The notes under the pieces are model-generated. The model was not told the DNA's origin, made no database searches, and saw only the letters and a program-made list of their open reading frames with translations. Of a stretch of DNA of 64,000 nucleotides, positions 22,083 through 32,265 are shown one piece after another (position 1 is the first letter of the stretch; the number at the start of each line of letters is the position of its first letter). Source of the DNA: Lepidostoma basale. Taxonomy: Eukaryota > Arthropoda > Insecta > Trichoptera > Lepidostomatidae. Position numbers and translations under genes: made by a program. The stretch is from contig JAHDVF020001052.1 of assembly GCA_022606425.2 (NCBI GenBank), positions 301,514 to 365,513 of the forward strand, given 5' to 3'.

Positions 22083-22529
22083 ACAAATTACCGTTTTGGC
22101 GTATCGAATGCTAGAAAGAAGGCATAATAGTAGGTATATGTTTAATCCGAACACACTGTATACCTTATTGCATGTCTGTAAAGCTTGGGGCTTCTCTGTT
22201 AACCTGGCAATTCGTATTCACGTCAACCCAACCCCAAATTTATAAAACCCTTCTCGATGTCGGCACCTATATTCGTTTGATTTACTTATACATTTCGTCG
22301 ATTCGACGGCCTCTGTTTTTAGGTGCCTACCCATAGACATTAAGCGGAAATTTGTCATTTTGTCAAAACAAAAGGCTGCGAATTCAAATATTTGAACAGC
22401 TAGCCGTTATTTACTTTATTAATTGAATCTTCAAAATCAGATTTAAATTCTATTTTTAAAGGGTAGGTAATCGATATTACGGAATCAAGCAATGGTTATT
22501 TATGATTGCATTTTTTTGAATATTTATTT
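22083..22529. other. unclassified AT-rich sequence
   Basis: Nothing recognised. Confidence 0.4.
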
Positions 22530-22748
22530 ATTTATTCGGATTATTAATTTACATATTGTTTTACCTCTCGGCCAACAGAACCAACTAGCCTCTAGTGACA
22601 CCGGTAGGAAGAGCAATTTATCTGCTAAACGCGGTCTCCTCGGAGATCGACGTCTTTCATACAAGTGAAGGTAGGTTAAGAAGATACTCTTGACTTTAGA
22701 TAGTATCTTGTTTTCCAAATGTCGTACTATCTCTCATGCGTTCCTGGT
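22530..22748 (+). mobile_element. CR1/L2-like LINE 3' end
   Basis: Shares ttttacctctcggccaacag, ggtctcctcggagatcgacg and tctcatgcgttcctggta with 45020-45347. No frame of useful length. Confidence 0.7.
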
Positions 22749-22766
22749 ATCATATTTATTATTATA

Positions 22767-23070
22767 CAGTAGAAATTAGATCTCTTAGACGAATGTATGG
22801 ATACTCTGTGTATGATAGAGTGTCGAATGAAAATATAAGAAGTGAATGCGGTGCGAATGATGGTGTTATGAACAAAACGATGAAAGGATCATTAAGATGG
22901 TTTGGACATATGGAAAGAATGAATGAAGAAAGAATGATAAAAAAATGATGTATGAATGTTGAGGAAACGAGAGAGAAATATGTCAGGAAAGAAAAGTGTG
23001 GCAGTCCATTCTTTCTGCCTACCCCTTCGGGGAGACGGCGTGATGGTTTGTTATTTAGTTAGTTAGTTAC
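22767..23070 (+). pseudogene. RTE1 3' fragment
   Basis: Open plus frame RRMYGYSVYDRVSNENIR up to MERMNEERMIKK, then a deletion joining directly to the MNVEETREK codons and a TTAG tail. Confidence 0.85.
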
Positions 23071-23613
23071 AATAGATGCCTTAATAGAGTTTGTAATGGC
23101 TGTTGAGGATAATACTATTGATTAAAATCTATTGCCTTGATTTTTGAAAAAATACTAATACATTTTTTGTCATAAAACCGAGTTGCAGGAAGCAAAATAA
23201 TATATAATATTATATAAAGTATAAGTTTTCGGTTTTTGAGAGGTCAAATCGACAATGTATTATTATTAAGCTGTTGATTTATGGGATCCGCTGGTATTTT
23301 AAGCTAAGGGCTGCCAGTGTTTCAGGGTAAACTAATAGCAATTGACCCATTTCGACATCCGGTTAGAGGCGACGATACGTCTGCGTTGAAAATGATGTCC
23401 GATGGTAAATACCCCGAGATAATAGATGTTCTCTGCGGACCTCACGGATGCCACCCGCCGCCATAGTTTATCGAAAAAGCGGTGGCGGGGTTAGGCTAGG
23501 TTAAGTTTAATTTTAATTAATCCGTACCACATAAAATGGAACATACTGCATTTGTTTCCCTTAACTCTTCGTTGAATTTACTGCATTTGAAAGACAGTTT
23601 AAAAAATAGCACA
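23071..23613. other. unclassified sequence with a GC-rich hairpin
   Basis: Near 23452-23494, ccacccgccgcc and ggtggcgggg form a GC-rich stem around taaccta-type spacer text, followed by ggttaggctaggttaag. Function unknown. Confidence 0.4.
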
Positions 23614-23621
23614 TTCTAAAT

Positions 23622-24048
23622 CATAGGTTTCCAATATTTTCTGGAAGGGCCACCGCCCCCTTTACGAGAAAAATAAACGTTCAACGCCCCCCTCCCATAA
23701 AAGTTATTCCAAATATTTAGAAAAAAATTACTTGACTGTTTTAATTTTTCTCTCATATACATTTTTTTTAATATCATACAATTGTATGTAGAACTGAGTG
23801 TAAAGGAATCTTTCAGTTCAATTTTCAGCCACTTCCAAACTACCGAAATATGGGAAAATGATGACAATACATACAATAACAAAATTAACCAATTTAAGTT
23901 TAATTTGTTTTATTAGTGCCTACGTGATAAGCGTATTTTTTTTGTCTTTTTAGACAATATTTTTTTATCTGCCCACGCTCTCTATTTTTTCTGGGTCTTC
24001 TACTGCCCCCCTGAAAGTTATCGTTATCGCCCACTTTGAGAACCTAGG
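23622..24048. mobile_element. hAT-like MITE with 8-bp target duplication
   Basis: Flanked by identical 8-bp ttctaaat (23614-23621 and 24049-24056), the size made by hAT transposases. The ends are short, imperfect inverted repeats: catagg-ttcc on the left, and cctaggttctcaaagtggg on the minus strand from the right. Both ends are followed by the C-rich gcccccc sub-terminal text common in hAT ends. The element is 427 bp with no transposase, so it is non-autonomous. Confidence 0.8.
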
Positions 24049-24056
24049 TTCTAAAT

Positions 24057-24789
24057 GGACGTAATTTAAAATCTACTGCTGCATACCATATAAAATGTAA
24101 GTATTTATTTTCGTAAATTAGTTATTCCATTAAAAGGTAAAAAAATTGTACACCGAAGAATATTGTTTACGGCTTAAATCTGTTGATACTCTTGGTATTG
24201 AGACCAGGCCCAGTTTGTTGATTGCTGGAGCTGAAGCTCTAAACCATGTTGTTCAGTACTCAATTAATTTAGTCGATGGCACATCACAAATGTGGCGAAT
24301 CTTGAAGAGAGCACAAAACTTACGCCGCGCGGTAATGATCGAAAATCCATTGGTTAGGTTCGCCTCAATAGCGTAAGCACCCTGCTCTCCAGTCCAGCGC
24401 TCCATAGTGACGAATTCGCAAAACAAACTCCACGTCTCTTCTGTACTTCCCAATCAATCATTATTTAAATTCTCAATCGTAAATCTGCAGCTGGATACCT
24501 TGTAGAAGAAATTTTAAAATACTTGTCATTCAAAATTACTTATTGTTGCTTTAAAAAATTTCCGTATAAAATCTTGAAATAATAAATTTTGTATTGTTCG
24601 TGAGATAATTTAGTTTTTCACTGGATATTTTTAAATTTAAAATTTGATATCATGGTACATGGTGAAGTTTATTTTTTTTAGCAAAAAGTATGTAAATAAG
24701 TTCAAATCAATTAAATCGTTTAACAGATAGTTGATACTAATTGATAACGACTTAGATATTTGACAGATATAGATTATAAATGCCTTAGA
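24057..24789. other. unclassified, one short open frame
   Basis: A 76-codon plus frame at 24146-24376 is less AT-rich than its surroundings but matches nothing I know. It could be an exon scrap or an old mobile element. Confidence 0.3.
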
Positions 24790-24895
24790 CATTTGATATA
24801 GACAGATATAGATACAGTAATTTGATAATGTCTTAGACAGGCGAAAGATGTCATTTACATAAAATATAATAAAAGGACTAGAAAATTTTCTTTTC
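24790..24895 (+). repeat. fold-back family P, copy 5 (half unit)
   Basis: One arm with the best-preserved family P ribozyme motif, followed by catttacataaaatataata. Confidence 0.75.
24822..24852 (+). ncRNA. variant hammerhead motif with U3-A8 core (family P)
   Basis: TTGATAA (24822-24828) stands where CTGATGA is expected. Stem II GTCT/AGGC with loop TAGAC (24830-24842), GAAA (24843-24846), GATG (family consensus CATG) and TC follow. Relative to the consensus, C3 is U and G8 is A. These two bases pair in full hammerhead structures, so the change looks compensatory. Other copies share it. Confidence 0.55.
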
Positions 24896-25605
24896 GATTT
24901 TAAGCTTCATATAGCTCATTTTTGTATGTTATTATATTATTTATTTATTTATTTAATAAAGTGGTAAAAAATTACAGAAACATTTTACAACTTGTAATAC
25001 AACATTTTATAAACAATTTACCAATATAAAAAAAAACACAAATGAAAAAAAAAAAATTAAAAACATCGGTGCTTATAAAACAACACTTTATAAACAATTA
25101 ATAATATAAAAAAATTCAAATGAAAAAAAAAACAAAAACCTTAAAAACATCGGTACTTACAACAATTCTAAACATCGGTACTTATATTTATATATACGTT
25201 TATCTCTATGTGTCTAAATCATTTTAATGATCTTTATTACTCTGTAAATAACCTTTCCTTTTGCTTGAAAAATTCCAAATGCTTAAATTTTACTGCTCTA
25301 TTGGAAAAGTCGATTTAACCCGTTATATTTCTTTTGATAATAAAATGACAAGAAAATTATCGTAATAAATCTCACGATATTTTAGGTGTCAATCATTATA
25401 TTTATAAGGCCCTTTTTGCTGTACATTTACAGGGGTAAGGTTTGGATGTCTTTTATATTAGCTCTGACACAGAACTTGATTTAGACGTTCAATTAGAGCG
25501 ATTAATCTTTGTCAAACATTTTTTTATTAGTTCTGAAAGCACCGGGCATAAAAATGTTGAATTGAATTATTGAACGATATACTCTGACCTTAAAATATAC
25601 TTTTT
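24896..25605. other. AT-rich sequence with tandem-like A-rich segment
   Basis: Around 25000-25160 a duplicated A-rich block occurs (acaatttaccaatat and acaattaataatat forms, each followed by aaaaacatcgg). Otherwise nothing recognised. Confidence 0.45.
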
Positions 25606-25845
25606 CATTGTTTCTTGAACAATGATGTAAAACTCCCTATTAAATACTTAATACGAATGAAAACATTAGTTTTCTAGAAGTTTTAATATATTTTATGTAA
25701 ATGACATGTTTCGCCCTTTGAAGGTATGTATTTTGTCATTTGATAATGCCTTTGACAGGCGATACATATCATTAACATAAAGTATAATAAAACCTTAAGA
25801 AAACAGACGTTTTCTTTCGTATTAATTAAAAATGCACATTTTACA
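25606..25845. repeat. fold-back family P, copy 6 (nearly full length)
   Basis: Left arm from ttcattgtttcttgaacaat through tctagaagttttaatat. The minus-strand motif has GAAA, CATG and TC intact. On the right side ttgataatgcc (25740), stem II GCCT/AGGC and GATA are present, then cagacgttttctttcgtatt. It shows the complete inverted layout. Confidence 0.85.
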
Positions 25846-25924
25846 ATTATCACACAAGAGACCTCAGAGAAAAATTATCAACCCTACTATTTTGATATAA
25901 AAACGTGAACGAAAAGGCATTAAA

Positions 25925-26035
25925 AGTTTGTTTTATAATTAATACAAATGAAAAGGTCAGGTTACTAGACGTTTAATTATATTTTATGGAAATGACATGT
26001 TTAGCTATGCTAGGGCATTATCAAATATAGTGAGA
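25925..26035. repeat. fold-back family P, copy 7 (half)
   Basis: A single left arm: aattaatacaaatgaaaagg, ttatattttatggaaatgac, atgtttagc and ggcattatcaaat. Confidence 0.75.
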
Positions 26036-26079
26036 ATCAAGCACGTAATATTTATAATTTTAAAAATATTCAAGAATTA

Positions 26080-26285
26080 ATAGTATCTCAATAGAGACGA
26101 AGATGCAAATTGGAAACAGAATATGGTCGATCAAGGTGTTTACAGGACTTATGACCTGTCATTGGTTGGGCCAAGCGCACGCTTTATGTAATACAAAATT
26201 CCCCATTTCATCTTTTTTCTTCTTCTTATGATCACCATGTCTGACAATTTGGAATACTGTTAAAATGTATCACGATTTATTTAAA
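26080..26285 (+). repeat. repeat family R5 copy
   Basis: Contains tctcaatagagacgaagatg and caggacttatgacctgtcat. Opposite orientation to the copy at 2068. Confidence 0.78.
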
Positions 26286-26665
26286 TGAGTTTATTACGAC
26301 AGCTGTTTCTCCAACTTATGTTGGCATCATTAGGTGTTACAAACAACTAGTTTAAACACCTGATTATGCCTACATAGACGACCTTCGTGGCCGAGTGGTA
26401 AGTGCTTTGACTGCCGAAATGAAGGTCCCTGGTTCGATTCCCGGTGATGGCAGTGTGATTATCACACTGTCCTTAGTCTGGTGAAGAATTTACATGACAA
26501 TAAAGTGACAATAGATGAGTTACCTATCACATGTCATTAGAATCAATATGATATACCCTTTAGATCGATTTGTCACGCGTTGTAATCGTGTACAGGGCAA
26601 TTCTACAAAATAAAAATAATTATGCGTTGGCGAAACAGCTGTCGCGACAAACTCTTTTACATGAA
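26270..26665. repeat. family A fold-back interrupted by a SINE
   Basis: Left half 26270-26369 and right half 26619-26665 (gttggcgaaacagctgtcgc) are one family A palindrome. The minus-strand motif in the left half reads CTAATGA, stem II GCCAAC/GTTGGA, GAAA, CAGCTG and TC. Confidence 0.8.
26370..26618 (+). mobile_element. full-length tRNA-derived SINE, tail type a
   Basis: Complete 249-bp copy bounded by the 7-bp target duplication attatgc (26363-26369 and 26619-26625). A-box-like tggccgagtgg, B-box ggttcgattcc, the hairpin gtgtgattatcacac and the type a tail (agatcgattt, cgcgttgtaatcgtgtac) end in aaaataaaaata. Confidence 0.92.
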
Positions 26666-26975
26666 TTATTTAATAATGCTGTTAAAAAAGAAACATGCGT
26701 TAATAGTAAAAATCTTTAAAAAAAAAATAAAAAAATCAATTTTATTCTTTTGCCATTATGGTGGAATGTTTGAACGACTTTGTCTTTTCCAGAAACGTCG
26801 GGTGTTTTAATGACACCACACGTGAAGGCGCCATTCTTCCTAGGACCATCCCTACAGACTAGGAAATCATCGATACGAAGAAGACGAAGAAGATTGTTCA
26901 AGCAATAAAGAAAAAATGTGATTTTCTTAATACAAAAGGTACGATTTTATGTTACTAACCTAACCTTATCATCAT

Positions 26976-27075
26976 GCACTGAAGAGGTATACAGAAAGAA
27001 TAGACCACCACACTTTTTTCCTGACATACTTTTTTCGCTTCTTCAACATTCATACATCGTTCATGCAAACACGTA
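26976..27075 (-). mobile_element. RTE1 C-terminal scrap
   Basis: Minus-strand remnants of the MNVEEA-K-CQE region. No tail. Confidence 0.6.
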
Positions 27076-27204
27076 TATATTATCAGTTATAATAAGAACC
27101 ATGACATTTTTCGGAAGGTAATTTCATCCTTAGGTGTAAAAGATATTTAATAAATTGAAGTGGAACATAAACAGCGTTTCTTTCCACAGTATTAACGATT
27201 TAAT

Positions 27205-27325
27205 CTTCAATCTTCTTCTTCCTCTTCAGCCTGTTGTGGTCGTCCACTCTTGAACGTAGGCCTCCTCTCGTATTTTCCACTACCTTCTATCCTGAGCGCA
27301 TTGATTCGCATCCAAGCACTTCAAT
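27205..27325 (-). mobile_element. LINE C-terminal scrap
   Basis: The minus strand ends in GAAGAGGAAGAAGAAG-type repeats preceded by decayed codons like those before the tails of RTE-like LINEs. Confidence 0.5.
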
Positions 27326-27429
27326 AAAGTTTTAATAAATTATTGAAAGCTAAGGCATTAACACTGTGGATATCCATAGTAATACACTAAGGAATTTGAA
27401 AATAACTTTGTTAATAATGGGGGTTCTAA

Positions 27430-27838
27430 CGGGTAGTAGGGCTACGATGGGGTATACTTTGCTGGAAAGTGTACATCTATAAAATGTCGTAATGCGCCAT
27501 GTTGCAATAACACCCGCAACACTACTACCACTAAGTCCAACTCATTAGCGTCCTCGAGTGGTCTATCAGGCCCCGCGAACCCCGGGCAATGTGGCCACTG
27601 ACATTACCATCAGTGTCATAGCGGATAATGAGTGGGCGAATGGCGAGTGTCCGGCGCCATAAAGCCGGACCCCCCAGCTAAGGGAAGGTGACCCCTACAG
27701 AAAAACCCATCAGAGAAGGCAACGGGAAACCACTCTGATTACCTTTTCCCAGGATATTCACCATGGCGAGAAAGGTTCGCTGAGGTGATCGCCAACGTTG
27801 GGGAGACCCAACAGGGCACTTGAAGAAGAAGAAGAATA
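27430..27838 (+). mobile_element. LINE 3' end with GAA tail
   Basis: GC-richer than its surroundings. It ends with gaggtgatcgccaacgttgg then ggagacccaacagggcact and a GAA-repeat tail, matching the ends at 19232 and 42452. The segment around 27640-27760 (ggcgccataaagccgg, aacgggaaaccactctgatt) may be a 3' UTR. Confidence 0.7.
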
Positions 27839-27844
27839 ATGCTT

Positions 27845-28055
27845 AAAATATTTAAAAAAAACACGACATGTTTTGGAGGATACCTCCATCTACTGGTATA
27901 TATAATATATAATAAAAACTAACCAAATAAAGACTTAAAGTATTTATACTATATTAACAACTGAAGATGGAGGTATCCTTCGAAACATGTTGTGTTTTTT
28001 TAAATATTTTAAGCATTATTAACAAAGTTATTTTCAATTTCCTAAGTGTAATTCA
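27845..28055. repeat. hammerhead fold-back repeat (GGAGG type)
   Basis: Inverted arms: acacgacatgttttggagga and its near reverse complement tccttcgaaacatgttgtgt, about 80 bp apart, within longer matching arms (aaatatttaaaaaaaacacg). Confidence 0.8.
27961..27994 (+). ncRNA. hammerhead-like motif (GGAGG type)
   Basis: CTGAAGA core (27961-27967; one change), stem II GGAGG/CCTTC with a 3-nt loop, GAAA (27982-27985), palindromic CATG, then TT. The opposing arm has AAAA for GAAA, but CATG and TC are intact. Confidence 0.55.
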
Positions 28056-28795
28056 ATAAAGTGTTTAAAATAAGCATTTTTTTACTGCTACGCAATGGTG
28101 ACTTGTAAAAATTTATTTGATATAAGTATGATACAATCATTATTTCAGTAGCACTTCACCAATAAAATCACAGCTTTTGATCTAACCTTGATATAATTGT
28201 AATTTTTACTATGAAATTGTTTTGCTCCTGCTTGTAACGGGAAGTGACTAGCAGAAATATTTGGGATTGAGCCACTTGGTATGGAATTAGAATACCCTAG
28301 ACCACACTTAGCCATACAAGTAACCATTTCTAGAACACTATCGGGGAAATAATGACTTGTAGTTTCATAGTTGCCCTAACAAAGTTCCAGCCAAATTGTA
28401 TGGTTGGAACCAGTGTCCATTGTACGGAAATTTCAAAATAATTAAATTTGTTAAAGTAGGAATGGTTTAAGTTTTAAAGGAAAAAAATAACGGTATTAAA
28501 AAAGTTTGAGGTACACAAAAGTACGGGAAAACACGCTCCAGGTATAAAAAGTCAAATATGCGTGGGCAGAGGGCTAATTAAATTTGGTGAAATTCACAAT
28601 GAATTCTTATAAATGGGAAGTTTAAGGAGACGGGGAGGATGAGCATCTCGGCATTTTCACGAGTTGGTATTTTGTAAATACTCATTTTGGAACTCTCATC
28701 AACATATATTTATTTAAATTATTACACAAAAACTGTTTTTCCTTTTTTACCTTTTCTCCAAAAATATCGAATATTCAAATTGGATTGATTATTTT
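28056..28795. other. unclassified sequence
   Basis: No repeat or gene recognised. Confidence 0.4.
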
Positions 28796-29008
28796 TTCAA
28801 TAACGATGTTTTACTTCGTACCTTATAATTAATGCGAATGGAAACGTACATATTCTAGAAATTTTAATAAAAGCATTGACATGTTTCTCATTGCAAAGGC
28901 ATTTTCAATTTTTTAAATATCTCAGCGATGCGAAACATATCATTCCTATAAATAATTATAATTTTTTTAGAAAACGGAAGTTTTCATTCGTATTAATAAA
29001 TATAATTA
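28796..29008. repeat. fold-back family P, copy 8
   Basis: Both arms are present but decayed (aatgcgaatggaaacg on the left, ggaagttttcattcgtatta on the right). GCGATGCGAAACATATC keeps the GAAA. Confidence 0.75.
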
Positions 29009-29221
29009 AATATATGCTAAATAAAAACAATAAAGAAAAATTATCTTTTCTGTAAAAGTGCAGCACATAACATAATAATATGATTTTAGATAAACTTAAG
29101 GCGTTAACGCTGTGGAATTCTATAAAGACGAATTTTTTGTGAATTAAAGCACTGTTTTTTTTCACTAAAAGAGGAAAAAATAGTGTTTTAATCAATAAAA
29201 AAATTGTCATAATATGAATCT
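29009..29221. repeat. family B-related flank
   Basis: Shares actgttttttttcact, agtgttttaatcaa and ggaattctataaagacgaat text with the regions near 8650 and 56080-56340. No ribozyme core is visible. Confidence 0.45.
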
Positions 29222-29415
29222 TAACGTCTGTTTTCAAGAAGTTTTATTATATTTTATGTGAATGACACGATTCGTCTGTCTAAGGCATTATCGAATGTTC
29301 GACTGTCAAAGGCATTATTGCATTTGATTATCCCTAAGATAGGCAAAACGTGTAATTCAAATAAAATATAATAAAACTTTAGGAAAACAGACGTTTTTGT
29401 TCGTATTGATTATAT
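29222..29415. repeat. fold-back family P, copy 9
   Basis: Arms acgtctgttttcaagaag and gaaaacagacgtttttgttc. The minus-strand motif is TCGATAA, GCCT/AGAC, GAAT, CGTG and TC. The spacer between the arms is partly duplicated (aaggcattat twice). Confidence 0.8.
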
Positions 29416-29478
29416 AATAATAATTTAAACTGTTAATGAATAAACTTTGTTTTTGTATCACAATTGTATTTTATTTTA

Positions 29479-29518
29479 CGCGACAACTGTTTCATCAACC
29501 AATGTTGAAATCATCAGG
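29479..29518 (-). ncRNA. hammerhead ribozyme (family A), left arm
   Basis: The minus strand has CTGATGA (29517-29511), stem II TTCAAC/GTTGAT (first pair lost), GAAA, CAGTTG and TC. It is slightly more decayed than the right-arm motif, from which it is separated by about 35 bp in opposite orientation. Confidence 0.65.
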
Positions 29519-29548
29519 TGTTACAATCACCTGTAACTCCTAATTGTA

Positions 29549-29593
29549 ACACCTGATGATGTCAACATTGGTTGACGAAACAGCTGTCGCGTA
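29549..29593 (+). ncRNA. hammerhead ribozyme (family A), right arm
   Basis: CTGATGA (29553-29559), stem II GTCAAC/GTTGAC with loop ATTG, GAAA (29577-29580), self-complementary stem III CAGCTG (29581-29586), TC (29587-29588). Stem I is partial: C29552-G29589, C29550-G29591 and A29549-T29592, with a mismatch between. All catalytic core bases are intact. Confidence 0.78.
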
Positions 29594-29695
29594 AAATAAA
29601 ATACAATTGTGATACAAAAACCTAGTTTATTCATTAACAGTTTAAAATCTTAAGGTATCGTAGTGTTCCGGCCAAAACAATGGACTATTTATAAT

Positions 29696-30227
29696 AATAG
29701 TGTTTCAAATTTAAACATTTGATTAAAACACATCAATACGTTAAACAATCAATTTTAGAAGCGAATCTGCGTTATCTGACATGATCTTAACGGTGTTCAT
29801 AAATATCGTCCTTTTAATTTTAATCGCGTCTCGTCGGATCATCAAAACAGTTTCGGATATACATAATTAGTTCTTCGTGTAAACAATGAAGCTCCTCGGG
29901 CCAGACACATTAATATTAACGGTCTGCAGTAAATTGAAAGCCAATAAATATTTATCGTCGATCATACACCAGTAGATGTGGTCTACGGTTTAGTGTGCTA
30001 AAATTAAATGTTATGATGTAATTCTGATCATGTGAATGATCCCAGAGACATGTTATGCATGTGTAAGTAATTTCAATTCGCGGAGGTAATATGCGGAAAT
30101 CCATTTCATCACTCGTTTTACGGTTCTATATTTAAATTGGTGCTGGACTCTCTAGTAGTAAAAAGGACTCTCCGCGATACTTAAAGCTATAAAAATTACT
30201 ATGGCTATAATTTGGTTAATAATAAAT
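29696..30227. other. single-copy-looking sequence
   Basis: No repeat recognised. Confidence 0.4.
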
Positions 30228-30475
30228 GTTTGGATTATTTAATAATTAATACTAATGACAATGTCTGTTTTCTAGGATTTTATCATATTTTATGTGAATG
30301 ACATGTTTTGCCTGTATTATAGGCATTGTCAAAGATTATTTGACAATTAACAATGCCTTAGATCGGCGAATCGTGTCATTTACATAAAATATAATAAAAC
30401 ATCTTGAAAACAGACATTTTCATTCGTATTATTTTTTTCAAATAGAGTTTTACATAGTAACAATAAATATGATTT
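30228..30475. repeat. fold-back family P, copy 10 (nearly full length)
   Basis: Arms atgtctgttttctagg and gaaaacagacattttcattc, with ataaaatataataaaac on the right and its complement on the left. Ribozyme core bases are mutated (GAAT, CGTG, TC). Confidence 0.85.
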
Positions 30476-30544
30476 TTCAAATTCAATTTTCTTATGAACA
30501 AACTTTTTTGAATTTCTTCTGTATTCGCCGTAATTTTCTGTTTT

Positions 30545-30885
30545 AGATGTTTAATGTTTTTTTTTTTATATACCCAGTATACAACACTCACTTTATTAAA
30601 AAAATAAAAATTAAATACCAAGCATGTTTCGGACACACAAGCCCTTCATCAATAAATATTAATATTTTAATTTTTTTCACAAATGTGGTCAGTTTTGACA
30701 GGTAATAAAAAAAATATATCTGTCAAAACTGACCAAATTGGTGACTTTTTTAAACATTATTTTTATTATTTACATTTATATAAAATCGTCCGAATGTCCG
30801 AAATGTCCGAAACATGTTTTTTGGTATTTTTTTTTAATAAAGTGAGTGTTGTATACTATGTATATAAAAAATTAAACATTAAAGC
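30545..30885. repeat. large fold-back repeat, hammerhead family E
   Basis: About 340 bp with arms of 150 bp or more: tatacaacactcactttatt on the left, aataaagtgagtgttgtata on the right, and at the centre ggtcagttttgacag against ctgtcaaaactgacc. The left arm, minus strand, reads TTGATGA (30652-30646), stem II GGGC/GTCC, GAAA (30630-30627) and CATG, then CT where UH is expected. Confidence 0.88.
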
Positions 30886-31209
30886 TTTTTTATGGATATA
30901 TATATTTATATGACATAGCTATGAATTAATTATTTGCGTACAAATATACAGTATTACTTATATATATTTACATAATACATATTATTATTAGACTCTCGTA
31001 CTCTGATAGCAAACACAGAGCTAGACATAAATTCAATTTTAGTTGAATACAAATTTATCGCTATGAAGTTACCCAGTTACGAAAACTAATCTACATATGG
31101 ATTCGTCTGGCATATACCGCATGGCTTATTGAATTGGTTACAATGGTAGTGTTGATTTCAGCAAATTGAATGCGGTTTTCCGAAATAATACAAGTTTATT
31201 TAATATAAT
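30886..31209. other. unclassified AT-rich sequence
   Basis: Nothing recognised. Confidence 0.4.
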
Positions 31210-31380
31210 ATAATTAAATAGTCCATTGTTTTGGCCGAAACACTTTGATACTTTAACATTATAAAATGTTAAATTAAAAACTTCGTTTTTTGTATCACAA
31301 TTGTATTTTTATTTTACGCGACAGCTGTTGCGTCAACCTATGTTGACATCATCAGGTGTTACAATAATATGTATATCATA
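31210..31380 (-). repeat. hammerhead family A, single arm
   Basis: The minus strand has CTGATGA (31355-31349), stem II GTCAAC/GTTGAC and CAGCTG with TC, but GCAA instead of GAAA. Flank ttttggccgaaacact is present. The second arm is missing. Confidence 0.75.
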
Positions 31381-31589
31381 TGTAAAATTTTCGTGATTTT
31401 TCGAACCTTTATGTGTATTAGTGTTGTCAATTTGAATCATTTCTTTGAAATAATTTTGAAGTTCTTGTTGGAGTTAGGTACCTTATTATTATAAATTTAA
31501 CAGTTTATATACGAGTATAATTGTTCTATAAAAAAAAAATCCTTAAAACTATGGTAGCATGTTTTGGTTTGTCAAAAATATGTTTTTTT

Positions 31590-31690
31590 CTAGAAATGTT
31601 TATTAAACATCGCCTTTTGTATGGAGAGTCTTGAAACTCTCGAAAGCTTAATAATATTACTTCTTCACTAGGAACTTTTATTCATTCATT
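31590..31690 (+). repeat. possible hammerhead remnant (GAGAG type)
   Basis: GAGAG/CTCTC stem followed by GAAA and AGCT, as in a stem II-GAAA-palindromic stem III order. No CTGATGA core is visible. Confidence 0.3.
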
Positions 31691-32265
31691 TAAAATCTCA
31701 TAAGAATCTATAGTAAAATAGCTCATACTAAGTTTGGCTGCATTCCAAAGTTCCTATGCACATTTTTGACTCTTTCCCCCAGACGAAGGACAAAACACTA
31801 AAGTCAATAAGTACTGTTACTTTAATTTAAATATAAAATCATTTATTTATTTTCACCGGCTATTATTTTTTATTTATACATATTACACATTTTGTGTGTG
31901 TATTTTACATTCGGAAACGTAAATAAATAACGTGGACATTTTCAAATCAAACACCTAACGTATTCCATCTAGATCAAGAAAGCTTTAGCAGGAACGAGTG
32001 GAGGTGGAAAAGTTGGGAAAATAAATACAGGAAAGCATTACCGAAGTATCGCGAGCCCGACAGCGAAACTTTTCCATGAAATATTCCCGAAGACTTCCTT
32101 GCTCGATCATAAATAATTTTCGGTAGATTTAAAGTTTAAAAATCCGCTCGAAAAATACTACTGAACTTGTGTTCCTTTCGAAGATTTAAAAGTGTACGGG
32201 AGGAATAATTATTTGGAGAGTGAAGGTTTTTTTTTTCAGAAATTTTCTAAAATAAATATTGATTC
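31691..32265. other. single-copy-looking sequence
   Basis: No repeat recognised. Confidence 0.4.

Larger units (their letters stand above)
29425..29650. repeat. family A fold-back, complete inverted dimer
   Basis: Long inverted repeat with arms of about 100 bp. The left arm runs from aactgttaatgaataaact through atcacaattgtatttta to the motif. The right arm is its near-exact reverse complement ending ttattcattaacagttt. Each arm carries one hammerhead, with cores near the centre of symmetry. Flank 29651-29695 contains agtgttccggccaaaacaat. Confidence 0.92.

Noticed and set aside
24146..24376. 76-codon open frame as a gene
   Set aside because: It looks coding in composition, but I recognise no family and see no convincing exon borders.
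25000..25180. CRISPR-like A-rich repeated blocks
   Set aside because: Only two imperfect blocks without regular spacers, in a eukaryotic context.
29425..29650. Palindrome as an assembly artefact
   Set aside because: Several independent copies of different ages show the same symmetry with substitutions between arms.
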